Shown here: positions 1 to 7,893 of the stretch, one piece after another | Layout of the letters: every line of letters begins with the position of its first letter | Numbering within the stretch: the stretch's first letter is position 1 | NCBI GenBank assembly: GCA_012797505.1 | Contig: JAAZOZ010000053.1 | Coordinates: 1-8,575, forward strand | Direction: 5' to 3' | Origin: Smithella sp. | GTDB lineage: Bacteria; Desulfobacterota; Syntrophia; Syntrophales; Smithellaceae | Length of the DNA stretch: 8,575 nt | Program-made: the position numbers and the translations under genes | The notes under the pieces: model-generated | The model's database searches: none | The model's input: only the letters and a program-made list of their open reading frames with translations | What the model was told of the DNA's origin: nothing

Positions 1-1
1 C

Positions 2-1366
<1,365 letters not shown>

Positions 1367-1385
1367 CCCGGGAAGGTGAAAAAAC

Positions 1386-1931
1386 ATGATAGCGAGATTA
1401 ATTGAAGTGCGAGAAACAAAAAACAGAGGCAGAGGAGTTTTTGCGAAAGAATTCATCCCCAAAGGCACGATTATCTGTTTTGAATGCCGTCAGTGCCGTG
1501 TGCTGACCGCCGATGAACTGGGCTTTTATCAGATGAGCGAAAAAGAGAAGATGGCTCTTTTGGACTGGGCGTACCGGAAGGAAGACGGGACGTTTGTCGC
1601 CCCTTGCGATGAGACGAGGTACCTCAACCATTCGTGTAATGCCAATATCCTCGGTACCGACTACGGGTTTGATATCGTGGTTGAAAATATCCGGAAAGGC
1701 GAAGAGGCGACTTACGATTACCGCGATTTTTACGATGAGGTAAAGATGCCCTGCTATTGCGGCGAGAAAAATTGCTGTAAGGTGGTTGATTTCAAGCACC
1801 CGATTTCAGAGGAGCTGAGACATTTCTGGGCGGTGAAAGTTAATGCCGCATTGAAATTGGTGAATCAAGTCAGCCAGCCGCTTAAAGAGGAGCTGAAGAA
1901 AAAATCTATCTTCCTGCCGCTTCATCCGTGA
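1386..1931 (+). CDS. SET-domain protein-lysine methyltransferase with post-SET zinc motif
   Basis: This is a 181-residue SET protein, predicted to transfer methyl groups from S-adenosylmethionine to lysine. Visible motifs are RGRGVFA (14-20), YLNHSCNAN (79-87), GEEATYDY (105-112, with the likely catalytic tyrosine at 112) and a post-SET CxCx4C (Cys123, Cys125, Cys130). In eukaryotic SET enzymes these three cysteines plus the Cys of NHSC (here Cys84) bind one zinc ion, and all four are present here. The C-terminal 40 residues are helical and lysine-rich. The gene starts 19 bases after the regulator stop with AAGGTGA before the ATG, so it is probably co-transcribed with it. It is about 47% G+C by hand count (1381-1920), against about 58% for the end of the regulator, and it lies between two copies of the regulator's 3' end, which suggests acquisition or rearrangement. 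The substrate is unknown. Confidence 0.9.
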   Translation: MIARLIEVRETKNRGRGVFAKEFIPKGTIICFECRQCRVLTADELGFYQMSEKEKMALLDWAYRKEDGTFVAPCDETRYLNHSCNANILGTDYGFDIVVENIRKGEEATYDYRDFYDEVKMPCYCGEKNCCKVVDFKHPISEELRHFWAVKVNAALKLVNQVSQPLKEELKKKSIFLPLHP

Positions 1932-2019
1932 GCCGGCAGCAACAGTTTCTAAGTGTGGGACAGAGGGCAGAGTGGCTGTAAGCCGAAAGGTTGAAGAGAG
2001 GAAGCCCCGTCAACGTTGC

Positions 2020-2128
2020 GACCAAGGGCATCAAAACCAAAGCGGCGGAGCTGCTGGGTGTTACCGGAGATTCCCTGAAATACCGGATCGAACAGCTGGG
2101 CATGGAGCAGAAAAAGAGCGCTTTTTGA
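2020..2128 (+). pseudogene. Truncated duplicate of the response-regulator C-terminus (HTH fragment)
   Basis: Bases 2020-2110 match 1276-1366 at 86 of 91 positions, offset by 744. The differences are at 2059, 2068, 2093, 2104 and 2108. The first two are silent, the next two change Lys to Gln and Ile to Met, and the last turns the TAG stop into CAG, so the frame runs on for six more codons to TGA at 2126-2128. It encodes the recognition part of the Fis-type helix-turn-helix (TKGIKTKAAELLGV and onward) with no receiver or ATPase domain. Similarity begins abruptly at 2020, and the same frame has a stop at 1979-1981 and no convincing start. It is most simply a gene remnant from a duplication or a recombination between two paralogous regulators. 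Confidence 0.85.
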
Positions 2129-2154
2129 TCAACCGCTGTTTTTCCGGCGGTTGA
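2129..2154. repeat. Short inverted repeat (8-base stem)
   Basis: TCAACCGC (2129-2136) pairs with GCGGTTGA (2147-2154) around a 10-base loop. It lies just after the stop of the regulator remnant, and its left arm includes the stop codon of the CBS remnant on the other strand. A rightward terminator would have a T-run after the stem, but here the T-run is in the loop, so a terminator role is doubtful. Confidence 0.4.
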
Positions 2155-2300
2155 GCTCCGCGGAATAAGCGGCGATCAGGTCGTCGTGGCGAAGCACGCC
2201 CAACACAATATTGCCGTCGTCGGGGCGAGACCGGCATCAAAGGGGCCATCAGTCCGCAGCCCTGCGTCATCTCCCGGCACATGAGCATCAGGCCGATGCC
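2129..2300 (-). pseudogene. Decayed C-terminal fragment of a CBS-domain protein (possibly ClC-type chloride channel)
   Basis: On the minus strand, 2221 down to 2129 reads DDGNIVLGVLRHDDLIAAY followed by SAELNRRKNSG and a TGA stop. This is the typical end of a CBS domain (a PVV-DG-x-GV-x-x-DL pattern), and the AY-x-x-EL ending resembles the tail of ClC-type channels with CBS pairs. The preceding part, ending MAPLMPVSP, is in another frame, and dropping one C from the CCCC run at 2222-2225 joins the two. At most about 58 codons survive, and the sequence then meets the acyl-CoA dehydrogenase stop codon at 2305-2307. The CBS assignment rests on pattern recognition and the ClC link is tentative. 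Confidence 0.5.
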
Positions 2301-2304
2301 GAGC

Positions 2305-3909
2305 TTACTCACTGACCGGGAGGTCCATTTCCTTCACGGCCAGCTCCTGGTATGCGTGGGTGAATTTGTGGCAGAAGGCGTCCCAGCGACGGCAGATATC
2401 GATCGTGGCCTCATCCATCCCAAACAGGTGCGGATGCGCAACCAGCGCTTGAATTTCTTCCGCCATCTCCCGAACCTGCGCCGGGTCCAGTCCCTGCAGA
2501 ATTTCAGCGACGAATTCCTCCGGCTTGTACCAGCCGGCCGCCTTTTGCAGGTCGCGGTGGATCTGCGTTAAAAGAACATTGCGGGGACCTTCCCACAGTT
2601 CATTGATGGCCGAATCGCGGTACAGGCGGGGCAGCGAGGAGAAATCCTCCATCACACCGTGGCCGCCGAAAAGCGACATGGCTTCGCGGATGACGTCGGT
2701 GCAGTCCCAGGAGGCGGCAATCTTCTGCAGCATGATCAGTTCGCGAACATTGAAGCGGTTTCGTCGGGCATGCAGCGGTTCGTCGCCGCCCTGGCTGCCC
2801 TTCAGGCCGCCTTCCAGTTTCAGGAAATCTCGGTAGAGTTTGAAAGCGCCGGCGGTGGTCCGGCGGGTGGTTTGCCGGATTCTGTCGAGCTGGACGGTGA
2901 CCAGAGGAAATTGATTCAGCCGAAGGCCGAACGCGTCGCGGAATGAAACATATTTTTCCGCTTCCCGCACGGCCCGCGTCATGTACGCCGCGGCGGAAAG
3001 CCCCACCGTCAGACGCGAATAGGTGAGCACAATGCCGACCACGTTGGCCACGCCCTTGTCCAGGGGGCCCACCGGATAGGCGATCGCGCCCTGGAAGGTG
3101 AGTTCGGCCGTCGTCAGTTCGCTGGTGCCCATCTTCCACTTGATCCGGTCGATGGTGCAGCCGTTGCGGATTTCCTTTTCCTTGTTTCCCGGCAGCCAGG
3201 ACGGCACGACAAACAGCCCCACCTTTTCGGAACCGACAGGCTTGGCCGTCACGACGGCGTAATCCGCGTGCGTGGCCGAGCAGAAAAATTTTGTCCCGTA
3301 GAGTTTCCAGATACCGTTTTCGTTGACGGCTTCCAGAACATTGGACGGCACGTCCGATCCGCCCTGGATTTCGGAGAGGTACTGGGCGCCGATGGCAAAA
3401 TAGCCGTCGATGCCTTCCTTGCAGTGGCGGAGGATTTCCTTCGTTTCCGGCGAATCGGCGTATTTGGCGAGCAGTTCGACCAGGCCTTCCGTGCAGGTGA
3501 CGGGGCAGCCGATGCAGGCTTCCCCGTTCTGATAAATGATGAACATCTTGATCAGCTTGACCCAGGGAGAGGTTTTGTCCGCAAAAAATGCCTCCGAAAA
3601 AATCTCTCTTTCCATGATTTCCGTGTCATGGGGCCGAACAATGCGGTCAATGCGGTTGTGGTGCCCGTCGTAATGGAGCATATAGGGGCGCTCCTCCGGA
3701 CGGGCGATCCGCTCGGACATGTCCCGCCAGCGAAACGATGCTTTCCGGGAGACGGCGCGTGCTTCGGCATCCACCGTCTGCCGGAGGTCGCCGGTAAAAT
3801 GGCGCACGACTTTCTGAATGAACGGATCATCGGCGTAGTAATCCACCCCCTGGCGCCAGGCCAGAAAGTCATTGAAGCTGTAGGGGTTGTTTCGATCTGC
3901 AAATGACAT
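2305..3909 (-). CDS. Acyl-CoA dehydrogenase family flavoprotein (large, AidB/isovaleryl-like form)
   Basis: This is a predicted FAD enzyme that oxidises an acyl-CoA thioester to the enoyl-CoA, passing electrons to electron-transfer flavoprotein. At 534 residues it is longer than the usual 380-400 because of extended ends. The N-terminal helical domain is about 40-170. The flavin-binding barrel carries YLSEIQGGSD (177-186, close to the family signature), then GTKFFCSATHADYAVV (205-220) and KMGTSELTTAE (259-269). The C-terminal helical domain has FGGHGVMED (414-422) and LWEG, whose Glu440 aligns with the catalytic base of medium-chain enzymes. A CxxCxxxC cluster (Cys132, 135, 139) is unusual. 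The ATG is preceded by AGGAGGAGG seven bases away, which fixes the start, and a promoter lies further upstream. It appears monocistronic. The chain-length specificity cannot be read from the sequence. Confidence 0.92.
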   Translation of the reverse strand: MSFADRNNPYSFNDFLAWRQGVDYYADDPFIQKVVRHFTGDLRQTVDAEARAVSRKASFRWRDMSERIARPEERPYMLHYDGHHNRIDRIVRPHDTEIMEREIFSEAFFADKTSPWVKLIKMFIIYQNGEACIGCPVTCTEGLVELLAKYADSPETKEILRHCKEGIDGYFAIGAQYLSEIQGGSDVPSNVLEAVNENGIWKLYGTKFFCSATHADYAVVTAKPVGSEKVGLFVVPSWLPGNKEKEIRNGCTIDRIKWKMGTSELTTAELTFQGAIAYPVGPLDKGVANVVGIVLTYSRLTVGLSAAAYMTRAVREAEKYVSFRDAFGLRLNQFPLVTVQLDRIRQTTRRTTAGAFKLYRDFLKLEGGLKGSQGGDEPLHARRNRFNVRELIMLQKIAASWDCTDVIREAMSLFGGHGVMEDFSSLPRLYRDSAINELWEGPRNVLLTQIHRDLQKAAGWYKPEEFVAEILQGLDPAQVREMAEEIQALVAHPHLFGMDEATIDICRRWDAFCHKFTHAYQELAVKEMDLPVSE

Positions 3910-3916
3910 GTGTAAA

Positions 3917-3926
3917 CCTCCTCCTG
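3917..3926 (-). promoter_or_regulatory. Strong ribosome binding site of the acyl-CoA dehydrogenase
   Basis: Read on the minus strand this is CAGGAGGAGG, a near-perfect anti-16S match with a 7-base spacer to the ATG at 3909. It is the strongest ribosome binding site in the window and suggests high expression. Confidence 0.8.
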
Positions 3927-3964
3927 TTGTCTTCCGTAAACCGGTTTGCCCGTTAAAGGGTTGT

Positions 3965-3979
3965 CAGGGCCGCGCCCTG
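3965..3979. promoter_or_regulatory. Palindrome at the expected transcription start of the dehydrogenase
   Basis: CAGGGC (3965-3970) and GCCCTG (3974-3979) form a perfect inverted repeat with a 3-base centre, directly downstream of the -10 element. This position suits a repressor operator or a short 5' hairpin in the mRNA. A second perfect 10-base palindrome, AAACCGGTTT, lies at 3938-3947 in the same leader. The binding protein, if any, is unknown. Confidence 0.4.
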
Positions 3980-3985
3980 CGCTGC

Positions 3986-4013
3986 TATATAGAACCGGAG
4001 TTTGCTTCGTCAA
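3986..4013 (-). promoter_or_regulatory. Sigma-70-type promoter for the acyl-CoA dehydrogenase
   Basis: On the minus strand, TTGACG (4008-4013) and TATATA (3986-3991) are separated by 16 bases, close to the TTGACA and TATAAT consensus. The expected start of transcription is near 3979, leaving a leader of about 70 bases before the ATG. The promoter lies in the gap after acylphosphatase, so the dehydrogenase can be transcribed independently of ligA-acyP. Confidence 0.6.
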
Positions 4014-4060
4014 GTTTTTTCCAATTCGTTCAGGAGGGCTTTTCGGCAGCGGGTTGCGGA

Positions 4061-4336
4061 TTAAAAATCTTTAATCCGGAAGCCTTTGAGATCTCCCCTC
4101 CAGGGTTCTTCCGCCAGGTCCACGCGGTCCACGCGCGCGTGCGGCGGTCCCTGGCGGCACCACGCCAGCATCCGGTCCACGCTTTCGTCTTCACCTTCAA
4201 AAAGGGCTTCGACGCGGCCGTCTTCCCTGTTGCTCACCCATCCGGCAAGGCCGAGACTCAGCGCGGTTCGCAGCGTTTCCGCGCGAAAGAAAACCCCCTG
4301 AACACGACCTGAAATCAAAACATGCGCTCTTTTCAT
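4061..4336 (-). CDS. acyP: Acylphosphatase
   Basis: This small cytoplasmic enzyme hydrolyses acyl phosphates such as acetyl phosphate or carbamoyl phosphate to the carboxylate and phosphate. Its 91 residues are the usual length. The family signature GRVQGVFFR (10-18) supplies the phosphate-binding loop and catalytic Arg18, and GWVSNREDGRVE (32-43) supplies catalytic Asn36. The C-terminal GFRI matches the last strand of the fold. The ATG at 4336 is preceded by AAAGGG about eight bases away. The gene begins 43 bases after the ligA stop on the same strand with no clear terminator or promoter between, so co-transcription with ligA is likely. A separate promoter for the next gene follows it. Confidence 0.95.
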   Translation of the reverse strand: MKRAHVLISGRVQGVFFRAETLRTALSLGLAGWVSNREDGRVEALFEGEDESVDRMLAWCRQGPPHARVDRVDLAEEPWRGDLKGFRIKDF

Positions 4337-4379
4337 GACAAACCCTTTAAGGGGCGGCCAGGCAAGAATGGTCCGTCTT

Positions 4380-6407
4380 TCACGCCGGCCGGCGGATCGG
4401 CCTGCCGGCCATGGTTAAAAATTCTTCTTCGCTGATGACGGGGATGTTTTGTTTCCTGGCTTTTTCCAGTTTTGACCCCGGTTCTCGGCCCGCGACCACG
4501 TACGAGGTTTTGCCCGTCACGGAGGAGTGGACGACGCCGCCCAGAGACTCAACGACGGCCTTGGCCTCGTTTCTCCCCATGCTTTCCAGGGAGCCGGTGA
4601 AAACAAACGATTTGCCCTGCAGGCCCGTCTGGGCCGGGGGGACCGGTGCTTGGGGGGACAGGCCGGCCCGCTGAAACTTTTCCAGAACGATCCTGTTTTT
4701 GGCCTCCGCAAAAAATTCCAGAATGCTCTGGGCGATTTCCGGTCCGATTTCATGGATCGCCGTCAATTCTTCACGACCGGCGCTCATCAGGGCTTCCAGG
4801 CTGCCGAAATGGTGGGCCAGTAACTTGGCGGTCCGTTCGCCGACGTGGCGGATGCCGAGCGCGAAGATAAACTTGTCCAGCGCGGGGGTCCTGGAGCGTT
4901 CAATGGCGTCAAGAAGATTCTCCGCGGATTTTTCCGCCTGCCGATCCAGCCCCAGCAGCTGTTCTTTCGTTAAGAAATACAAGTCCGCCGGATCATTGAT
5001 GAGCTTCGCGTCAAAAAGCTGAGCGGATAATTTTTCTCCCAGGCCTTCAATATCCATCGCGCCGCGCGAGGCGAAATGCCGGATATGTTCTTTCAACTGC
5101 GCGGGACAGGACAGATTGACGCAGCGGTGGGCGGCTTCACCGGCCTGACGGACGATTTCCGAACCGCACTCCGGACAGGCGCGCGGCATGCGGAATTCCT
5201 TTTCCCGCCCCGTTCTTTTGGACAGAATGACGCTGACGACTTCCGGGATCACGTCTCCCGCGCGCTGAATCAGAACCGCGTCGCCCACGCGGATGTCCTT
5301 TTTCAGGATTTCATCCTCATTGTGCAGCGTGGCCCGGCTGACCAGAACACCGCCGACATTGACCGGTTCCATCACGGCGACGGGCGTCAGCGTTCCCGTT
5401 CTTCCCACCTGAACGATAATGTCCTGGATCACCGTGGCTGCCTGTTCGGCCGGAAATTTGCAGGCCAGCGCCCAGCGGGGAGAGCGCGATACGCTGCCCA
5501 GAAGGGCTTGGAGCTCCAGGCGGTTGACCTTCAGCACGACGCCGTCGATGTCGTAGGGGAGACTCGAGCGGATCGAAGCAATATGTTCAAAATAGGCGAT
5601 GCACGCGTCAATGTCCGACGCCTGCCGGATGAGCGGATTGACCGGAAATCCCCAGGCGGCAAGCGTTTGGATGATTTCCCAATGGCTGCCAAAGGCCGCA
5701 TTGCCGGCCGAACCGACGCCGTAGAGAAAAATATTCAAAGGACGGCGGGCGGTGATTTTTGGATCCAGCTGGCGAAGAGATCCGGCGGCGGCGTTGCGCG
5801 GATTGGCAAAAGGAGCTTCGCCTTCCTCCACCCGGCGACGGTTGAGCTTTTCAAACGGTTCCTTTTCCATGTAAACTTCACCGCGGACCTCGATGAATTC
5901 CGGGATGGTATGAGAGGCGCAGGTCTTCATTTTCAGGGGCAGGGAAGCAATGGTTTTGAGGTTTTGCGAAACGTCTTCGCCTACGGCGCCGTCGCCGCGC
6001 GTCGCGCCGCGGCGGAACTGTCCGTTTTCGTAAATCAGATTTACGGCCAGGCCGTCCAGTTTGGGCTCCGCCACGTAATCCACGCGCTCAACCTTCGCCA
6101 GCCGGCGGATGCGCGAATCGAAGTCCCTGATTTCTCCGGCGCCGAATGCGTTGGCCAGGCTGAGCATGGGTTGAGGGTGCGTGAAGGGGGCAAATTTGGA
6201 AAGCGGGGCGGCGCCGACGCGCTGCGTCGGAGACGAGGCCAGCTCATCGTCCGGATAGCAGGCTTCCAGGTTCTGCAGCTCCTTCATCAGGCGGTCGTAC
6301 TCGGCGTCGGATATTTCCGGCGCGTCCTGCTGGTAGTAGCGCGCGCTGTGATATTCGATGGTTTTGCGCAGTTCGGAAATGCGCTGGTGAGCGGCTTCCT
6401 TGTCCAT
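4380..6407 (-). CDS. ligA: NAD-dependent DNA ligase LigA
   Basis: LigA seals nicks in DNA using NAD+ in replication and repair. With the start at 6407 the protein has 675 residues, typical of the family. Domain Ia (1-70) contains YYQQDAPEISDAEYD. The adenylation domain carries the nucleotidyl-lysine motif EPKLDG with Lys116, RGEVYM (175-180) and KVNR (293-296). The OB domain includes VGRTGTLTPVA (334-344). The zinc finger has Cys411, Cys414, Cys429 and Cys434, followed by helix-hairpin-helix repeats (about 450-570) and a BRCT domain (about 595-670). The frame stays open to 6599, but those added residues have no family match and overlap the divergent phosphodiesterase gene. The promoter -10 at 6448-6453 puts the RNA start near 6441, favouring ATG 6407 (leader of about 34 bases) over ATG 6440, which would be leaderless. 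Confidence 0.96.
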   Translation of the reverse strand: MDKEAAHQRISELRKTIEYHSARYYQQDAPEISDAEYDRLMKELQNLEACYPDDELASSPTQRVGAAPLSKFAPFTHPQPMLSLANAFGAGEIRDFDSRIRRLAKVERVDYVAEPKLDGLAVNLIYENGQFRRGATRGDGAVGEDVSQNLKTIASLPLKMKTCASHTIPEFIEVRGEVYMEKEPFEKLNRRRVEEGEAPFANPRNAAAGSLRQLDPKITARRPLNIFLYGVGSAGNAAFGSHWEIIQTLAAWGFPVNPLIRQASDIDACIAYFEHIASIRSSLPYDIDGVVLKVNRLELQALLGSVSRSPRWALACKFPAEQAATVIQDIIVQVGRTGTLTPVAVMEPVNVGGVLVSRATLHNEDEILKKDIRVGDAVLIQRAGDVIPEVVSVILSKRTGREKEFRMPRACPECGSEIVRQAGEAAHRCVNLSCPAQLKEHIRHFASRGAMDIEGLGEKLSAQLFDAKLINDPADLYFLTKEQLLGLDRQAEKSAENLLDAIERSRTPALDKFIFALGIRHVGERTAKLLAHHFGSLEALMSAGREELTAIHEIGPEIAQSILEFFAEAKNRIVLEKFQRAGLSPQAPVPPAQTGLQGKSFVFTGSLESMGRNEAKAVVESLGGVVHSSVTGKTSYVVAGREPGSKLEKARKQNIPVISEEEFLTMAGRPIRRPA

Positions 6408-6447
6408 GATTTTACTTGGAGAATCTTCCCGTCCGGCCATGATTCGA

Positions 6448-6476
6448 ATTCTAGCCCGCCTTTTGATCAAAGTCAA
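6448..6476 (-). promoter_or_regulatory. Near-consensus sigma-70 promoter of ligA
   Basis: On the minus strand, TTGACT (6471-6476) and TAGAAT (6448-6453) are separated by exactly 17 bases, each hexamer one mismatch from consensus. It is the best promoter match in the window and decides the ligA start. A perfect palindrome TTTGATCAAA (6462-6471) lies across the spacer and the edge of the -35, and CTTTTGA (6460-6466) with TCAAAAG (6478-6484) forms a wider inverted repeat around the -35, so a repressor site is possible. Confidence 0.7.
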
Positions 6477-6558
6477 TTCAAAAGCACGCGGGCGGCCGTT
6501 CTTTGATAAATAACACTTGTAATTTTTTCGTCTACCCGCTAAGAAATCCAGCAAGATC

Positions 6559-7053
6559 ATGAAGGAAAATAAAGTCAGGATAGGCGTGTTGTCCGACACG
6601 CATGTTTATGGTTTTGATCGGCACCTGAAGCAAATTGTCGACGAGCATTTTTCTGATGTTGACCTGATTTTTCATGCCGGCGATCTGGTGGATTTATCCG
6701 TTCTGGAGCTTTTCGGCGAAAAGGACGTGAAGGCGGTTTTCGGCAATATGGACGGCCGGCGGGTCAGAGAACAGCTGCCCGAACAGCTGACGATGGATTT
6801 TGGCGGGTTTCGCGTCGCGCTGATTCACGGATGGGGGTCGCCCGCGGGCATGGAAAGAAAACTGGCCGACAGGCTGGGGAAGGTGGATTGCATCGTTTTC
6901 GGCCATACGCATTACCCGGTCAACAGGAAAATCGACGGCATTTATTTTTTCAATCCGGGTTCCGCGCTGGATCAGCGGTTTGCCGAACACCGCAGCGTCG
7001 GAATCCTGGAAGTGGGGACTGAAATCAACGGCAGAATTATCCATCTCAAATAG
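6559..7053 (+). CDS. YfcE/MJ0936-family metallophosphoesterase
   Basis: This is a predicted two-metal phosphodiesterase of 164 residues, the usual size for the YfcE/MJ0936 group. All metal-binding motifs are present: DTH (Asp13, His15), GD (Asp42), GNMD (Asn63, Asp65), IHG (His90) and GHTH (His116, His118). Members hydrolyse phosphodiesters in vitro and their physiological substrates are mostly unknown. There is no signal peptide, so it acts in the cytoplasm. The ATG at 6559 starts directly at the conserved first strand (VRIGVLSDTH), although the ribosome binding site is weak. It is divergent from ligA, with 151 bases between starts, and heads a four-gene run. I could not identify a convincing promoter for it. 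Confidence 0.93.
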   Translation: MKENKVRIGVLSDTHVYGFDRHLKQIVDEHFSDVDLIFHAGDLVDLSVLELFGEKDVKAVFGNMDGRRVREQLPEQLTMDFGGFRVALIHGWGSPAGMERKLADRLGKVDCIVFGHTHYPVNRKIDGIYFFNPGSALDQRFAEHRSVGILEVGTEINGRIIHLK

Positions 7054-7083
7054 CGGGATTCAAAGAGATCGGGGATTGAAACA

Positions 7084-7569
7084 ATGGAAACGATGTGCGC
7101 GCCGTGGCGAATGGAGTATCTCATGTGTGAAAAACCGGAAGGATGCGTGTTTTGTAAAAGGTCTCTTCGCTGCGAAGATTATGTTTTGTTTGACGGAAAG
7201 ACCTGCTTTGTCATGCTGAACCGTTACCCGTATGTCAACGGCCATTTGATGATTATTCCGATTCGCCATCTGGGCGACATTGCCGGATTGACCGTGGGGG
7301 AGAGGGAAGAAATTTTCAGCCTGGTGGACATCTCCGTCAAAGTTCTGAAGGAGGCGATGAATCCCCAGGGCTTTAACATCGGCATGAATCTGGGCAAAGC
7401 AGCCGGCGCGGGGATTGCCGAACATGTCCATGTTCACGTCATTCCCCGCTGGGAAGGCGATACCAATTTCATGAGCGTCGTCGGCAATGTCCGCGTCATT
7501 CCTCAGGACCTGGCCACCACCGCCGCGACATTGATTCCCCTGTTTGAAAAATATTGCCTGGAGGTTTAA
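7084..7569 (+). CDS. HIT-family nucleotide phosphorylase/hydrolase
   Basis: This 161-residue histidine-triad protein acts on nucleoside phosphates or dinucleoside polyphosphates. The triad is HVHVHV (His114, His116, His118), the middle one being the catalytic nucleophile expected for the family. Cys21 and Cys24 (GCVFC) are a likely half of a zinc site. The N-terminal APWRMEYL and the WEGDTNFM segment after the triad (123-130) place it near the Ap4A phosphorylase-like branch, represented by actinobacterial Rv2613c-type proteins, and not the Hint branch. The start is supported because APWR is a conserved beginning. It follows the phosphodiesterase after 30 bases, and its stop overlaps the region carrying the next gene's ribosome binding site. 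Confidence 0.93.
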   Translation: METMCAPWRMEYLMCEKPEGCVFCKRSLRCEDYVLFDGKTCFVMLNRYPYVNGHLMIIPIRHLGDIAGLTVGEREEIFSLVDISVKVLKEAMNPQGFNIGMNLGKAAGAGIAEHVHVHVIPRWEGDTNFMSVVGNVRVIPQDLATTAATLIPLFEKYCLEV

Positions 7570-7575
7570 AACGCG

Positions 7576-7893
7576 ATGAAGATATTCTATTTAATCCTCA
7601 CCATTGTCTTTGCTTTTTTTATCGTGACCTTTTCACAATTCAACGCGGCGCCGGTGACCATAAAATATTATTACCTTCAGGATCTGGTCGTTCCGGCCTA
7701 CATGCTCATTTTTGTCGCCCTGCTGGTGGGCGTTGTCATTACCGGTTTTTTGGGCGTTGTGGAAAGATTTCGGCTCAACCGCACCATTTCCAAACAAAAC
7801 AAGGTGATTCGCGATTTGCGCAAAGAGCTGAGGGAACACGAAGCCCCTCCGATGATTGAGGAACGCAAGAAAACACCCGCTCCTCCGGCATGA
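7576..7893 (+). CDS. LapA-domain (DUF1049) inner-membrane protein
   Basis: This is a 105-residue membrane protein of the LapA/DUF1049 family. It has two hydrophobic segments, about 3-20 and 40-62, joined by a short loop with the characteristic QFN and PVTIKY stretch. A charged cytoplasmic tail (about 64-100) is predicted to form a coiled coil (RLNRTISKQNKVIRDLRKEL) and ends in a proline-rich tip. In E. coli the family member LapA works with LapB in control of lipopolysaccharide synthesis, but no LapB lies here, so that role is not implied. GGAGGT at 7560-7565, overlapping the end of the HIT gene, is 10 bases from the ATG. The gene overlaps the next by four bases. Confidence 0.88.
   Translation: MKIFYLILTIVFAFFIVTFSQFNAAPVTIKYYYLQDLVVPAYMLIFVALLVGVVITGFLGVVERFRLNRTISKQNKVIRDLRKELREHEAPPMIEERKKTPAPPA

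Larger units (their letters stand above)
1932..2304. other. Gene-poor scar region between convergent units
   Basis: This 373-base stretch lies between the SET gene (+) and the acyl-CoA dehydrogenase (-) and holds no intact gene. It contains, in order, 88 bases I cannot assign (1932-2019), a second copy of the response-regulator 3' end (2020-2128), a short inverted repeat (2129-2154) and a frameshifted CBS-domain remnant on the minus strand (2129 to about 2300). The open frames crossing it are short and match no family over their whole length. Confidence 0.7.

Noticed and set aside
1932..2019. Insertion-sequence end or transposase remnant between SET and the regulator duplicate
   Set aside because: I see no terminal inverted repeats, target duplication or transposase-like coding sequence in these 88 bases.
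2129..2154. Rho-independent terminator for the regulator-SET unit
   Set aside because: The stem is present but the T-run sits in the loop and none follows the stem on either strand.
2061..2312. 83-codon minus-strand open frame as a real small gene
   Set aside because: It changes from CBS-like sequence to the antisense of the regulator remnant; the CBS match continues in another frame, so this is a broken remnant, not a gene.
3268..3906. 212-codon plus-strand open frame opposite the acyl-CoA dehydrogenase
   Set aside because: Antisense shadow; no family motifs and no ribosome binding site.
5076..6506. 476-codon plus-strand open frame opposite ligA
   Set aside because: Antisense shadow of ligA with no domain signal; rich in Arg, Gly and Asp as expected from complementing a coding strand.
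6408..6599. N-terminal extension of LigA to a 739-residue protein
   Set aside because: It lies over a strong promoter and the start of the divergent phosphodiesterase gene, and the added residues have no LigA character; family length fits the 6407 start.
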